A stretch of DNA of 64,000 bases from Anas platyrhynchos (GCF_047663525.1 NC_092594.1:38072001-38136000); one strand, 5' to 3'; counted from the stretch's first letter, positions 1 through 13,500 are shown. Notes: generated by a model from the sequence alone, not told the origin. A program made the numbers and translations.

Positions 1-834
1 GTGATGTGCCCAGACAGCAGCATCCAGCCCCTGCAGGCACGGGTGGCTGTGGGGGCTGGGGATGTGTTTTTGGGTGCTGATGGGGACCCGGGGACATGTG
101 GCCATGCCCAGGCCAGCCAAAAAGGGAGCTCGGTGCCGGTGGGTGATGCTCGGCTCACCTTGGGAACCCAGCACCGTGTGCGAGCACAGGATGGCTGCTT
201 GTGCTTCCTGACTCCTTGGTGCGAGGGCAACGGGCACTGCTGTCCTTCGGTGCCTTATTCATGTCTTAACGATCATCAATATTTGGAGATTTTAATCTTG
301 AGCCGTGGCACGTGAGGTGTTTGTGGCTGTGGGGAAGGCGCCGACGTGTCAGGAGGGATGAATGCAGGGAAATGAAAGCTGGCCTGCTGCAGTGCGTGCT
401 GTGTGCTCGCTGCAAGGCTTGGGTCTGGTTTTCTGCTTTTTTTGGTGTTTTTTTTTTTTTTTTGGTGGCTCTGCTGGCGGCGGAATCACGCCTCGTGGAA
501 AGGTCTCCCCTTTGGGGAAAGGGGGCTGGCCAGGAGAAGTGCCCCGTTACCTGCTTGGCGTGTCTGCTGTGCATGGGAACCTGGGATGGGAGTGAGAAAA
601 TGGAGTGAGAAGAAATAATTAATGCTTCTGGTTAATTTTTAAAGAGTTGGAAGCTAGCTCTATTTGTGGAATAGCGAAACTTGGGTGACCGATGCCCTGT
701 TGAAGCGCTGACACCTTGCAGAGATGCTGTGTTTTACGGGAATGGTTTCTAACACCCCCAGCTTCAAACTGGTCTGAAACTTGGAAACCCGCGAGAGGTC
801 CCTGTGCCAAACGGGCTGGGGGGATTTCGGTGGT

Positions 835-946
835 GATATTTAATGGTGGTGCTTAGGGACACGGTTTGGAGGGTGATGCTGGTGGAAGGGGATGGTTGGG
901 ACAGATCTTGAAGGTCTTTTTCCAACCTCAGTGGTTCTGTGAATGA
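835..946 (+). mobile_element. CR1-type LINE, degenerate 3' tail
   Basis: The text runs GGTGCTTAGGGACACGG, then GATGGTTGGGACAGATCTTG, then AGGTCTTTTTCCAACCTCAG and GGTTCTGTGAA. This tracks the known 3' end of avian CR1 elements (a dominant 'ggttggac..gatctt..aaggtcttttccaacc..gattctatga' pattern). It is a short, diverged, 5'-truncated copy on the + strand inside SGIP1 intron 1. Confidence 0.8.
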
Positions 947-3525
947 CCTGTGGAGTGCTTCACGCTGGGGCTGTGCGTGCTGGGGCACCACTTGGCCAGG
1001 TGGGATGAGGCCACCACCAGCAGTGGGGGCTGAAATCCCTGCCTTTGAAACACCAAAATGGAAATAACCCATGGCAAAATGATGTGGAGTGCCAGCACCT
1101 GGCCTCGGGCAGGAGCTGGTGCTGGAGAGGTGCCGGGGAGCCCTCCGTGGGCTCTGGACCTCCCCTCCGGTGTCAGGAATGCAGCCGGTGGTGATGTTGA
1201 GGCAAACATCCGTGCATGAGAACAAAGGGGTGTATTGATCTCTTTTTTTTTTAATTAATCTGCTGCATCTCAAACGCACTGAAGGTATTTTATACAACTT
1301 AATTAAGTTTTGAAACCACTGCTGCAACACGGCACTCACGCAGACACCGCGCGGCGCTCGGAGAGCTCCAACGGGGGGGAGAAGGAAGGGCCACGGGGGG
1401 GCAATGCCTTCTGCAGGGCTGGCCCTGCCCCGTGGGGCCAAGCTGTGTCGATGTGTTGGGGTCTCCCCCTTACAAGACCTTTCTGGGCCCCAGGGTCCTC
1501 AGAAAGGCCTCGTGGTGCTCCCAGGGGTTGTTGCTGTGCTTGCGGGATGCACGTGGAGCATTTTGGGGTGTATGGGGTGGCCGGGGTGCTGCTGGCCTGG
1601 CTGCACAAGCCAGCCAAGCTCTGGCCATACAAACCTTGCTGGTCAGCCTGGTTTGGGTTTCCCACCTCTGGCAGTGTTTCTCAAGAGGTTTTAATAAAGG
1701 AAGGAGGGGATGAAGGGATCTGGATCCAAAACGCAACAAAACCCCACCCAAACCCTGGGAGTTGGGGAAAAGCTTTGGGTTAAGCCTGGAAATACTTCCC
1801 AGTATTGGCCATGAGAGATACTGGGATTTCCGCAGATGGGGCTTTTTGGGTGGAAAGGGTAGAAAGTAAAGCCAAACTCAGTAAGTGCACGTGATGAAGG
1901 TTTGCAAAGCATCCTTTTGGTGGGTCCTGCTTTAAAATGTCCTCACCCCAGGGTTTTAAGCAGCTCAGGGTGAGCAAGAGGCAGCTCCTCGGGTGCCTGT
2001 GCCCAAGCTGTGGGCAGTGTGGGAGCTCAGTTAAGGGCTGAGGCTCCTGGGGGCTTTGGGTTTTATTTTTTTGGTTTATTGGTGCCCCGGCAGAGGAGGA
2101 AGGCCTGCAGAACGCCCACAGGTGCTGCTCCCCCATGGTCAGCCCCACAGAACGGCCCATTTTAACTTTGAGGTTGGTTTTAGGGGTTTTGGGTTTCACA
2201 GCTGCTAATCATGCACGAAGGAAGGAAATCCCTCTGGGTGTTATTATTATTATATATGTTATCCCGGATCCGTTCCTTATCCATGCCAGCCTCAGAGAAG
2301 CCCCCTGATTTTGGCACATCTTTCATAGCGCAATAATTACGATTTTTCAAACTCCCCAATGGCAAGCTGCTGGCTGGGCTCTCACCTTTCCGAGCGCTTT
2401 TGTGCCCCCTGGCACTTCTTGGTCATTTTGGGGGGATTTTGTCTGTTTTTTGTGCATGCTTTCCTATGTTTTTTTTTGAGAGTTTTTGAAGGAATGGAGG
2501 GTGGGGTATTTCCTAAAGCCTCCCACCTCCAGGCCACAGGGAATTGAGCAGATGTGCTCAGGGTGGGCATCAGGAGCATGGGATGGGGTGGGAGTGCAGG
2601 GGGCACGGTGCCAGGGGGCTGTGCAGCAGTGGGGCGCATCCCGCTGTGTGCCGTGCTCCTCTCTAGAGCCAGATCTGCAGGGCCTGAAGGAGAAACCATC
2701 AAGGATGCCCCCTGTTATTAGAGCTAATTAATAATAGATGGGTGCCAGGCTTTCAAGCGTGTGCGTGTCAGTGGGCATTTGTTCTGTGCGTGCCTTAAAG
2801 CACCTCCAGCATCACACCGAGCATCGCACGGCCACTTCGGATGGGTGGGCTTCATCCTAAATCCTGCCCCTACCTCAGATGCTGTAAGCCTCATCAACAA
2901 GCTTATCTGGGAGTTGTTTTTTTTTTTTTATGGTGGCTTTTTTTCATGGCCTTGTCACTGAGGTTTTCTGGGAGCCGGTGATGTTGGTAAATACGCCTGA
3001 AACGGGCTCATCTGGGGCGCTTCGAGCTCCCCGAGGGCGCCTTCCCAAATCTGTAAGGGGGTGATTTCAGGGATGTATTATGGCTTCCTGAGTTTAGTGG
3101 GGTGTTGGCCTGGCTTTAGCTCTAGCACAGAGGATGAAGAAGCCGGTGTGACTAATAATAAGGTCACTGGTGCTCTGTTTGCACAGCTCCTTCCCCCTGG
3201 GACCTCGAGCTCCCTCCCGTAGCACCGTTCCTCCGCGGGGCAGCAGCTGCTGGGAAGAGGCTTGGTGGTTGTGTGAGGTGCCTGGCAATGCAGCCTCTTT
3301 CGGGTCAGGTCTCTGCTTATTTTTAGTTAATCGCTCCTTAAAAGCTGAGTGTTTGATGGCAGAGCACGGGAGGGATGAGGCGGTTAATGGGGGTGCCGCG
3401 CTGTGCTGGGTTTTGGGTGTAAATCCTCATCTTTTACATATGCACCTTAATGGTTATATATCATTTATGTGCTATATAACATTAATATGATATATTCACA
3501 TAATCGTAGATAACGTGTGTGTGTG

Positions 3526-3708
3526 TATAGCTGCAGGGTGAGGAGGGGATTGCTCCCCTCTGCTCTGCCCTTGTGGGACCCCACCTGGAGCCTGTGCTCG
3601 GCCCTGGGCCCCCAGCACAAGGACGTGGAGCTGTTGGAGCAGCTCCAAAGGAGGCCAGGGACTTAGAGGTCCCTTCCAGCCCAAAGCAGTCTGTAATTCT
3701 AGAATCTC
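3526..3708 (+). mobile_element. CR1-type LINE fragment with internal deletion
   Basis: It contains GACCCCACCTGGAGCCTGTG, CCCCCAGCACAAGGACGTGG and GCTGTTGGAGCAGCTCCAAA followed by GGAGGCCAGG, the standard reverse-transcriptase-end part of avian CR1. It then jumps directly to AGAGGTCCCTTCCAGCCCAA, the terminal part. The bases normally between these blocks are missing. Confidence 0.82.
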
Positions 3709-6551
3709 TTAAACTTTAACTGCTTTAATTCTCAAGGCTTTTGGTCATCTTTTTGGACCCCAACTGTTGGGGTCCTGAGCTGCTGGGCGCCCTGCCGTGG
3801 CTGCTCGGTGCCTGATCCCCACCAACCCCAAAAAAAAACAAACCCTAAAAATAGGAATCTGAGCATCCCTGGGAGGGAGAGCCTGTTCTGGAGAACCTCT
3901 CGCAGAGCACAGCAACCTTTGCAAGTGCATCTGGCGTTCCTGTGCTTGTGCCAGCCCCGAATGAAAGCCACAACTGTGCGCCCGAGGTGCCGGCAGCGCT
4001 GGCGGGGGACGCCTGTGTCCTGCGGTTCCCTGCGAGCTGATATCACAGAGCTGATTTCTGGGGCAAGCGGGCAGCGAGCAATTCCTGTGGCTGCCTTGCT
4101 GAGGTTAGAGCATAACGTCTGAGCAATTATTTACATCCTCCCGACCTTAAATATTCCCCCAAACAGAGTGCCCGTGGGCAGCTGGCCGCACCGAGCCAGG
4201 TATGGGTGCGGAGCCCTGGCCGTGCAGCCCTTGGGACCCCTCTTTGGGGAGCCAAAAGCTGTTTTTAGCCTCTTGTGGGTTTTGTGTGCCCATCTAGAGG
4301 TCCTTGCACCGTGCCCTATAGGTGATGCTGGCTGAATCCCGTTGCAGAGGTTTCCGAGGGCCTGCAGATGTGCGGGGTGTGCTGCCACGTGCTGCGGGCA
4401 CGGATGGGGCTTCAATCGGGGCTTTAGGGCAAAGGGCCAGCGTAAGGCACAGTTGTGGGTTTTATCTCCAGATGGGCTTAAAGAAGCCTGTGTGTGTGTG
4501 TAGGGCTGCTGGCCGTTCTGGGGATGCTGCTGCAGGGCTAGTGCAAGCCCCGGGGCGACCACCTGGCCGCAGGAGCTGCCTTATTCCCCCTGTGCATCCA
4601 GCAGCCGAAATAGTGACATAAATCACTTAAACCCAACTTTGCCACATTTTGGTGTCCAAGGAAGCTTGCACAGGTGCCTCCTGCAGCTTTTTGAAGGGAT
4701 TTCCAATAAATTTCCAGGAAACTGAACTTTTCTGGGGGGTCCAAACGCAGACTTGGCCCATATTGGGAGGATGCTGGGTCTTGTCCTTGCCCTGGGACGC
4801 TGCTGGGCCCCCAGCAGTGAGATCTCCAAGGTTATCCCCACCAAATATCTTCAGGTCTTGGCAATCCTTCTCGCTGGAAGCCCAGGAAAGGTGCGTGTCT
4901 GTCCGGAGAGCCTTGCTCCTGCTGTGAAACCAGCCTCAAGCCGGGTTCTGGGCCGAGATGCTGCTATTAGGATCACCTATTTGGGGTTGGATGTGGTTAC
5001 GCACTCCCTGCTTGGAGTTTAATTTGCCTTTTGACTTTGTCCTCTGGGTGTGACGTGAGGGATTTTGGCTTTTTTTGTCCTCCCTCTCATTTTGCTGAGC
5101 AAACCGAGGATTAGTTCTTCAGCAAAGCAAGCCCAAGTCTGCTGGCTTTGAAGCAGCGACAATTTCCCCGTTTTTGGACCCAGCAAGGTAATTCATCGGG
5201 GGCAGGTGTGTGTGCAGCAAGGAATGGCTCAAATCCAGCTCCAAGCAAACACCAACGAACCAGCCCCAAGACAAACCATTTTCCTCTTTTTCCATTTTCC
5301 ATCTTTCCATTTTCCCTCTTTTACCATTTTCTTCTGCACCTCTGCCTTCAGCAGTGCCCGGGCTGCCCGCAGCAGGGGGTGCTGCCTCCTGCTTTCCATC
5401 TTCCCCCATCCAAGGGCCCAAATCTGCCTTTTTCTTGCCCATTTGTCCCTGCAGGGCTGGCACACGCAGCCTCTGGGGCTGGCCTTGGTGCTTTGCCTTG
5501 TCCCCATCCCCGGCTGCAGAGCAGGAGCGTGCACACAAACAGCACCCTAAAGGGAATTTCCCCTCTTCTTCCCCACCCCCCTGCTGCTTTTTCTCTTCCT
5601 CCAGTGGTATTTTGGGTCTCGAGGCTCCGCAGGTTTATTTTTAGTGCTGCTCAGCCCGTGCACGGTGAATCGATACATTTCATTGGCTTTGTTTTAATGC
5701 TTTTTGTCATCAAAAAGGAGTGTGTAAGGCGGTGACGGTGCCATTGATGTCTTCTCCGAGGTGTGCCTTGCTTCCACGAGGCTTTTCCTTCCAAGAAGAT
5801 GCTGGGGACCAGAAGCTGCCCCCACCCTGGGGGTGCAGTGGGGAGGGTGCCGTATTTGGGTGATTTATTTTAAATAAATCCATCTCCTCCCACGTCTCTC
5901 CCAAACCCGCAGTGTTCCCGTGGCGCATCCCCCCCCCAGGTATCTCTGCAAGGGGACTTCAGCACCCGCAGAAAGCTGGGAATGAGACCGGAGGGCCTGG
6001 GGGCCCTCATCTTTGTCCTGCCTTTTCCTAAATATCCCTTTCCTCTCCCGAATCACAGCTACATCTCCAGCAGATGGTGGGCCCGTTACGTAACTGAGCA
6101 GAAGGCTTGGTTACAGAACTTAGCCAAATCGGGCTCTTCTCCGGATAAGGCCAAACAACTTATTTTTGTGGTTTTTTCGTCCCTCCCTGTGCTCTACTTT
6201 GGGGCTGGAGTTATTCTAGGGGGTGAGATCAGAGGAAATCTCCCCCCGGTTATTAATAACTCGCTGGAGAAATTGTGGGGAGGCTGGGAGGAGAGAGATG
6301 GCAGGAGCAAGGCGCGGGGCTCTGGCTGCTGCGTCGCCTCCGGGTCCCTTAGCACAGCCCCATCCATCGGAGAACCCTCCCCGGGTCCTGCCCTGGACCA
6401 AAAAAAAAACACAGAAATCCACCGAAAAGCACCGAAGGAGTCAGAGCTCCTGGGGGCTGTGCTGGGGGCAATCGGATAAGGAGCCTCTTGGGGGATTTAT
6501 TTGAAGCATAACATTGATTTGTCTTCTTATTTGTACCCCTCCTATCCGCAG

Positions 6552-9500
6552 GATTGAAAAAACGCACAAGGAAGGCCTTTGGTATACGCAAGAAAGAAAA
6601 GGACACCGATTCCACGTAAGTCCCTGCGATACGAAGCACATCGCACAGTGCTGCTGGGGAGAAGTGTGCCAGGGCAGGGCGAGCATCAGAAGCATCCCTC
6701 ATCCTTCAGTCAGGTCTCAGAACAACATGAGCACCAAAGCCATTTCCCCTGCGCATCCAGGGGCCGGCACGCAAGGATGCTGTGGGGGCAGAAAGCTGGC
6801 TCCCCGTGTGCTGGCAGTCAAAAATCACAGGCAAATTGCTCCTCTGAGAGGTGCAGCAGGTTGATCTCTGTAAAACTCCTGATTTCCCTGTCTGCTGCAT
6901 TTTTTTTTAAATGCAGATCCCATCGGAACAGGAGCCCTGATGGCCAGCGGTGGCACGGTGCTCGCTGGGGGCACGTGGCCGCTCCCTCCCTGTGCTGCCG
7001 GAGGGGTTTTTGCTCCCCGGGGAGATGTCAGGGATGGGGTCACTGTGCCCCATCAGGGCAGGAGGTGCTGCAGCACTGCTGCTGGGGTGCTGAGCCCCGT
7101 CCAGGCATTTGGCTGTCCCTGGTGCATTTTTTGGGAGACAAGAAATTTTTTTGGGCAGCGCCTTCCCCAGAGCGCTTCCTCCCTGGCGCTGCAGGAGCCC
7201 GATGGTGTTCTCATTCTGGATCGATTTTCCTGAGCAATTCTGCACATCCTCAGGCAGCTGCTGAGGTTTTCTGAGGTTTTCCTGTGTGAAAGCTGCAGTA
7301 CGGCGAGCCCGGCTGTGCCAGCACCGTGCGCACTGCCTGCTGCAAAGGGGGACCCAGAAACACGGGGAGGCGAGGGGCTCGTCCCCAAAAAGGGTGGCAG
7401 AGAGAGGGAAAGTGCTGTGTTTGATAAGATGCAGGTGGGAAGCCAGAGATTAAAGGCAGGGTGAGAGAGCTGGAGAAGTGTGCTGGGAGGCGTTAATCTC
7501 CCTTAAACCAGGCCCAGCCCGGCAGCAGCTCCCTTCAGATTTTTCCGTGCTGCCGTGAGTCAGACGTTAATTTGCGGAAAATCTCTGGCAAGGCGTAAAC
7601 ACGGGGCTGTGTGGGAGGTGAGGAGCCAGTCTGGCTCTGATAAATACATCTGGCTCTTTGCTAAATAACTCGGCACCCTCGGCCAGGCGGGTGGCTGCCG
7701 GACCCGCGGTGCTCACCCCGAGGTCCAAAGCCCGTGAGCGTTTGGGGATCGTCACCCTCACAGCTCCATCAGCTTTCACGTCTGGTTTTAAGCAAAACCA
7801 GACTGTGATGCTTCTGGCATTGCATTTGGGGCCATGTTGAGCTAACCCCGCTGCCTCTCTCTGTTGCAGGGGGTCGCCGGACAGGGACGGCATCGTAAGT
7901 ACCGCACGGCGCTGCTCTGTGGGATGGCTTCCTCCTCCGCCAGCCCCAAGGGCGTTTTGGGAACCTTCTCCTCCTCTTTCATATAGAAAATTTCAAAGTC
8001 CGTTGCAGCAACAAGCTGTTTTTTTAAAAAAGTCAGGATTTCGTGCAGGAAACCCTAGCTCCTGCTCCCCCTGAGCGCAGTTGGCTCAGGGCAGATCTGC
8101 TGTACGAGGAGTTAAAGGATAAACAGCCTCCTCACCTATTTCTGATATCTGTTTTCTATATTAAAATGGAAAGAAGAGGAGAGGTGTTCAGTTGTTACTT
8201 CTGCTTTTACTGGTTTTGGATGAAATGCCCCTGCTCGAGCTGGGCAGGGGAAGGGCCGTGTTCAGCCATTTGACTTCAATCTTGCAGTTAAGTCTGTTGG
8301 GCTCAGGCTGGGACTGTGCAAATTCGGACAGCACAGGCTTAAAATAACCCCTGGGAGATGCTCAGCAGGGAGAGCGGTGCTGTGTGCCTGGCTGGCCTGG
8401 CACCAGAGACCATGCAGGGCGCTGCGGGTACCTGGGGTGTCTGGTCTGACATCGCATGGAAATTGGGGTCCCAAATTGCTCCTTTAGAGGGAGAGCTGCT
8501 CTTTCCACCTCTGACCCAAGATCCTTGGCTTTGGGCTCACTCTAAGCCCTCTGTTACTGGCTGATAAGGACTGGTGATGAAAGAAGTCTGCAGCTCAGGT
8601 AGTGCTTTGACCAAGGCTCTATTCAGCAGTGAAAAATAAAAAATTAAAAAAAAAAAAAAAAAACAAACACCTTTCCAAGTGTCACCAAACTGTGCACTGA
8701 ATAAAAACGCTCTGTTTAGCAAACCCAAGTTTAATTTTGGAGAGTGAAGCTGACAGCTTGCTAGGGCATGGCTGGAAGCGGGGTTGCGTATAGACGGGGC
8801 TGGGGGACCTCGGGTGGCCCCGATCTCCAAGCTGGAAATGGAGCCCCCAGGAGAACAGGACCGGAGCTCTGGAATGACATTTCCAGCCCTTGTCAGCAGC
8901 TGATGCCTTCTCCGTAATGCTCGTATTTGGGGTTTTCCAGGTGGGTTGCTTTTTATCTCTGTAGGGCAGGTGGGTCTCCAGTGCTCCAGCAAGCCGGAGG
9001 AAGCAGAAGCGCAATTTATTTTTTTTTAAATATGATGAAGCCACTGAATGTGTTGGAGACAGGGGCATTGATGGTGGAAATGTTTGAATTTTCCTCCTCT
9101 AGCACATTCTTGCCACGATGACAGGGCTGGCAGCCCTGACTCCTGCAAACCCTGACTGCTGAATATGGCCCTCGCCCACCCCGAGCACCCTGTGCTTTTG
9201 GGGGAGCCAAGCCGGACCCTCCCCTCCTACAGACCCTACAGCCTTTGCTACCTCCTTGCCGTTTGCTTTGCGGTTGGAAAGCAGCCACCCGACGCGTTAA
9301 CCACCCTCTTTCTGCCCAACCCAAATCCCTTCCAGCCTCTCAGCCCTCATCCCACTGAGCCACCTTGCCATAGCAAACCCGACAGCGTGCGGGAAGGAGG
9401 AAGAAAAAACTCGGTAAGGAGAACACTGCTGGGTCTACAGCTAGGCAGGGGTTGTTGAGAGCAGTGAGTAATTTGGGGATGGTGTCTTACTTGTCTGTAT

Positions 9501-10581
9501 TTTTGGCCTTTTTGGCCTCTGGAGCGGGCAGCGCTGTCCTTGGGCACATCCCCTTGGGTGCTGAGCGCAGGGTGGCATCGCCCTGAGCCTCGCCAGCCAC
9601 AGGCCAGCCCCTTGTATAGAAAAACATGAATTTTGGTCACCATCTTGGTGCTGGCCTCCAGCACACGTGGCTTCTGCAGGAGCTTGGGGCCAGCAGAGAG
9701 CATCCACAGCTCTTGCACCCTGCGCTGGGAGCAGCAACAGCTCGCTGGGCACTGTCGGCTGCAGCTGCTCGCTGTGGTTTCGTGGTGAGCCCCAAACCCA
9801 GCTTGGGCAGGGGCTCAGAGCTGCCCTCCCTGAGCTTCTTGCCCCTCCAGAAACGCCACGTGCTCAGCCAGGGGTGACCCCAAGCAAGCTGGTGCTGGGC
9901 AGGTCGTGGTCGCAGCATCGGATGCACAAACACGGGTACGCCGCGGTCATCTTGTTGGCCTTAATTTTAAAATGTGCAAATCTCGATTTCCCATCTGTTG
10001 CAGAAGAAAAGTAATGGAGCCCCCAATGGATTTTATGCGGAGATCGACTGGGACAGATATGTAAGTGCCCAAGGGCTCCTTGTCCCATGGGGTTTGTGTG
10101 TGTGCGCCATGGGTTTGGCTCCTGGGGGGCTGTGGGTGTGCGGGGCCGTGTCCTACTGCCCTGGGGTCTCAGTCCCACTGAAAACAGTGATTCTGGAGAT
10201 GTTTTTAGAGTCGTGCAGGGAAACCTGCCCATGCACCGAGGCATCGTTTGCGTTTGCACGTTAATTAGGCTGTGTGAGCCTGTCCAGGAACCAGGTGGCT
10301 CCGGTGCCAGTCGCGCAGAGGAGAGCACTGCTGCCTGGAGGACGTTAAGGCTTGCCAGAGGAAAACCTGGCTTACAAAAAAAATGAGCATTGGGAGGGGA
10401 AAAAAAAGCTCTGGGCTTGGCTGCAGAGCAGTTGCTCAGCGCCCCAGTGGGTGCTGTGCTGCAGGAGCAAAGAGCTGGGCTCCCTGCAGCCGTGTCCCTG
10501 ACCCTGTGCGCGTTGTGCCCATGCAGAACTCCCCGGAGCTGGACGAGGAGGGGTACAGCATCCGGCCCGAGGAGCCAGGCT
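6552..10581 (+). CDS. SGIP1: SGIP1 N-terminal membrane-binding region (five exons)
   Basis: Exons 6552-6615, 7870-7894, 9336-9413, 10004-10060 and 10527-10581 encode a basic start ([15 protein letters not shown]), then GSPDRDGI, a 26-residue exon ending [26 protein letters not shown], and [18 protein letters not shown]. In mammals this part binds phosphatidylserine and phosphoinositides and tubulates membranes. The lysine/arginine-rich opening fits that role. The 9336-9413 exon is the least conserved: it starts [14 protein letters not shown] where human, from memory, has QPSPHEPPYNSK. The next possible AG inside it (9349) would lead straight into a TGA, which supports the start chosen. The last exon ends with a lone T before ATATCCTT, the U12 donor described separately. 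Confidence 0.93.
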
Positions 10582-13500
10582 ATATCCTTTGTGGGCTCGT
10601 AAACCCTAAGAGGAGCTGGGGTTCGCAGGCAGGCCACTGACTTTTTTATTTCTCCCCTTTTATTCTCCTTGGGGCTGTTTTTCTGCAGCCAGATCCGGCT
10701 CCCTCAGAGCACTGCCCAAGAGCAGAAAGTTTCTGGCTGCCTTTTGTCCCCTGCTGTGGCACAAGGAGCACTGTGGGCACTGGCTGATCCCATGTGCTCT
10801 GCTTTTTTTGGGTGCTGCGGGTCCATAACAGGTCCCCATTAAGGGACAAGGGGTTCCAGGTGCAGCCCATGCTCACAGTCCCTGTGCTGGGCTTGGAGAT
10901 GTAGGAAATCGATGTCCTGCTCATAGCTGCAGGAGGTGGGTGGGAAACCAGAACTCTCCCTCTCCTGCTGCTGAAGGACGTCAGCTCGGGGGGGATGCCC
11001 AGGCTCCATCACCACTTCAGCCTTTCCAGCCCCAATTTTTGTGCTTTCTGCCCACACGTGGTGCAGCAGGAAATCAGCACGGCAGGAGGAATTGTCCCTG
11101 CCGCTGCTCCTGCCATCGGAGGCAGGGGTGAGCACTTCAGGAACGCCTAATCCCCATTTTTCCAGTGAGATGTGAGCTTTTGAATCGCTGCCGAGATGCA
11201 GGGGTGCTCCTGAACCCGTGCCTTGCCCCCGAGCCAAGGTTTGCCTTTGGGATTTCTGCGGCACCCCAAGGTGCTGCCGCGTGCGGCCGCGGCCTCTGCA
11301 GCCCGGAGCTTCCTTAGCTGCCCTGCACCCACCAGAGGAAAGCACTTCTACTCCTCCAGCGAGTCCGAGGAGGAGGAGGAGGCCCACAAGAAATTCAACA
11401 TCAAGATCAAGCCGCTGCAGGCTAAAGACATCCTGAAGAGCGCGGCGACGGTGGACGAGCTGAAGGCGTCCGTAGGCAACATCGCACTTTCTCCATCCCC
11501 TGTGGTGAGTGCCCCGTGCCTGTTTTTTTGTTTTTTTTTTGTTTTTTTTTCCTGGGCTGTGGAAGCAGGGCTGCTTGGTGTGCTTCAGCCCGGGGAGCCT
11601 CTTCCTCGTGTGTGAGTGGGGGACGTTGGCTTCGTGCCCCGCTCAGTGGGGTCTGCTTGGTGCAGAGCGGCGCCGTGGGTTTATTGGGGTGGTGCCAGGA
11701 GCGCCGCTGGCTGGCACAGCCCTCCAGGCACCCCAGGTCCTGCACCATGTGCTCTGCTTTTCCTCTTTTCCCCAGTTTGGTTGTCATTCAGGACATAAAT
11801 CATTTGATGCTCGCCCTGATCCCTAGCTCAGGGAGCACGTCTGTGGGGTTTTCCAAGTGCTGCTGTAAGATGCTAAAGGACGCTCCCTGCCCGCTACCTG
11901 TCCCCTGTCCCCTCCCTGCTGCAAGCACCGATACCCGCTGATTTTCCTAAGGTTCTCTGGGATTTCTCATCTCATCCCAATATGTTCAGCTGGGGAAAGA
12001 TTTGTGGGGTTTGTTTTCCGTGGGCTATGGTGTCTCCATCTTCCCAGCTGGACCCGTTGAGGGTTTATAACCTGCCTGTATGTGAAACGTGAACGAATTG
12101 CAAAGGTGAGACAAAATCAGTCTCACCTCCCGAACCAGGGCAGCGTTGCCAAGCCCACGGAAAGCTCCTGGGAGAGTTGGTTATTCCCCAGGAAGGCAGC
12201 GGGGCTGGGCAGGATCTGCTGGCTGCCACTGGGGCACCGCTTGGGGCTCCCCCCGTGTGATATTTTTGGGAGCTTTCAAAGCTGTCATTGACAAAGCCTG
12301 TTTGTCAGCCCCTTATAGAAATTCTTTTTCTCATTTTATTTTTTTTTTCTCTGTTCTTTTAGAGGAAAAGCCCGGTAAGATGTGCATTTATTTTTCTTGC
12401 ATTTTGAGCACAGCCTTGACTCGTGCTCTGCCTGCATGCCGCCTGCTCTGCATGTCTCGGGGAGTGGGGTGGGAGGTGCGAGGAATAAATCCTGTTGTTT
12501 GGGGACGCATGGCCTTCATTTTTGGGTTGAGCTCGGCGTGCTTAAACAAGAGCTCGGCTGTGTTTGCTGTGAAGGCATGGGGCTGGTTTGGGAAGAGATG
12601 TGCAGGGCGCAGTGCTGTCCCAGTGGGGTCTGCGAGGGTTTGGCTCAAAACTGCCCTGAAATGGGGCAATCCCAACTGTTTGGGGTCAGGGGTCCCTCCC
12701 TGCTGCAGGAGCTGCTCCTGGCGCACCCAGCCCTGGGCTCCAAAGGGTTTTGTTGCCAAAAATTCCATGTCTGAGAGCGTTGAAGGGCAGGTATGGGGTC
12801 TGATGGGTTTGATGCTTCCTGGGGTGCATGTACGCCAGCAGTGCTGCATGGGGGGAGCCCCAAAATGTTTTGGGGTCAGCTCTGCCTGCGTGGACACCGC
12901 GGTTCTTGTAGGCAGAGCGAGATGCCTGTGCCGTGGCGCGGGGCTGCTTGAAAACCCAGGGGAAAACGAAACGCATCCCCTCCTTCCGCTGCCACCCAGG
13001 GGTGCTCAGGGCCCCGGGGTGCTCGGTGTGGCCCCAGGCGTCCCTCCCTGACCCGGTGTCTCACCAGGTGTCTGTTCTCTCTCTCTTCTCGCTGACCGCA
13101 GCGGCGCAGCCCGGTAAGCTCCCCCCCTGCCTCCCTCTGCTCCTGGCAGCGCCTCGGTGCGGGCGTTGTGCCCTCCTGCTCTCCAAGAGGGGTTTGGGGG
13201 GCTCCTCCTGCATGCAGGCAGCCGTGCTGTGCGCTGAGAGAGAGGATTTGGGTTGCTGAACGTGCATGATTTGCCTCGGATCCGTCCGTGGCCCATCGGA
13301 GGTGAGGGTTTGGGTTTAGACGACGAGCGTAAAGCCGTTTGCAGCCAGGGCGGCTGCGGGCGCAGCGCGGCCAGGTGATGGGTTTAGGGGCTCCAAATCC
13401 TCCTGCGTCGTCTGCCCCGGTGTGCTGGGAGCGAGTCTGGCTTCCCAGGGCATCCCTACAGGTGGGCACCTCAGCCACATGAAACAAATTTTGTGTTTTA

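Larger units (their letters stand above)
1..6551 (+). other. SGIP1: SGIP1 intron 1 (3' part), no coding exon seen
   Basis: The stretch lies upstream of the second coding exon and ends in a CCGCAG acceptor at 6546-6551. It holds two degenerate CR1 fragments and T- and A-rich runs. Every frame gives only short or GC-biased open stretches. I saw no exon with both splice signals and family similarity. The SGIP1 promoter and ATG exon must lie further 5'. Confidence 0.8.

Noticed and set aside
12146-13051. 301-residue open frame on the + strand
   Set aside because: It covers an SGIP1 microexon in another frame and intron on both sides. No family similarity.
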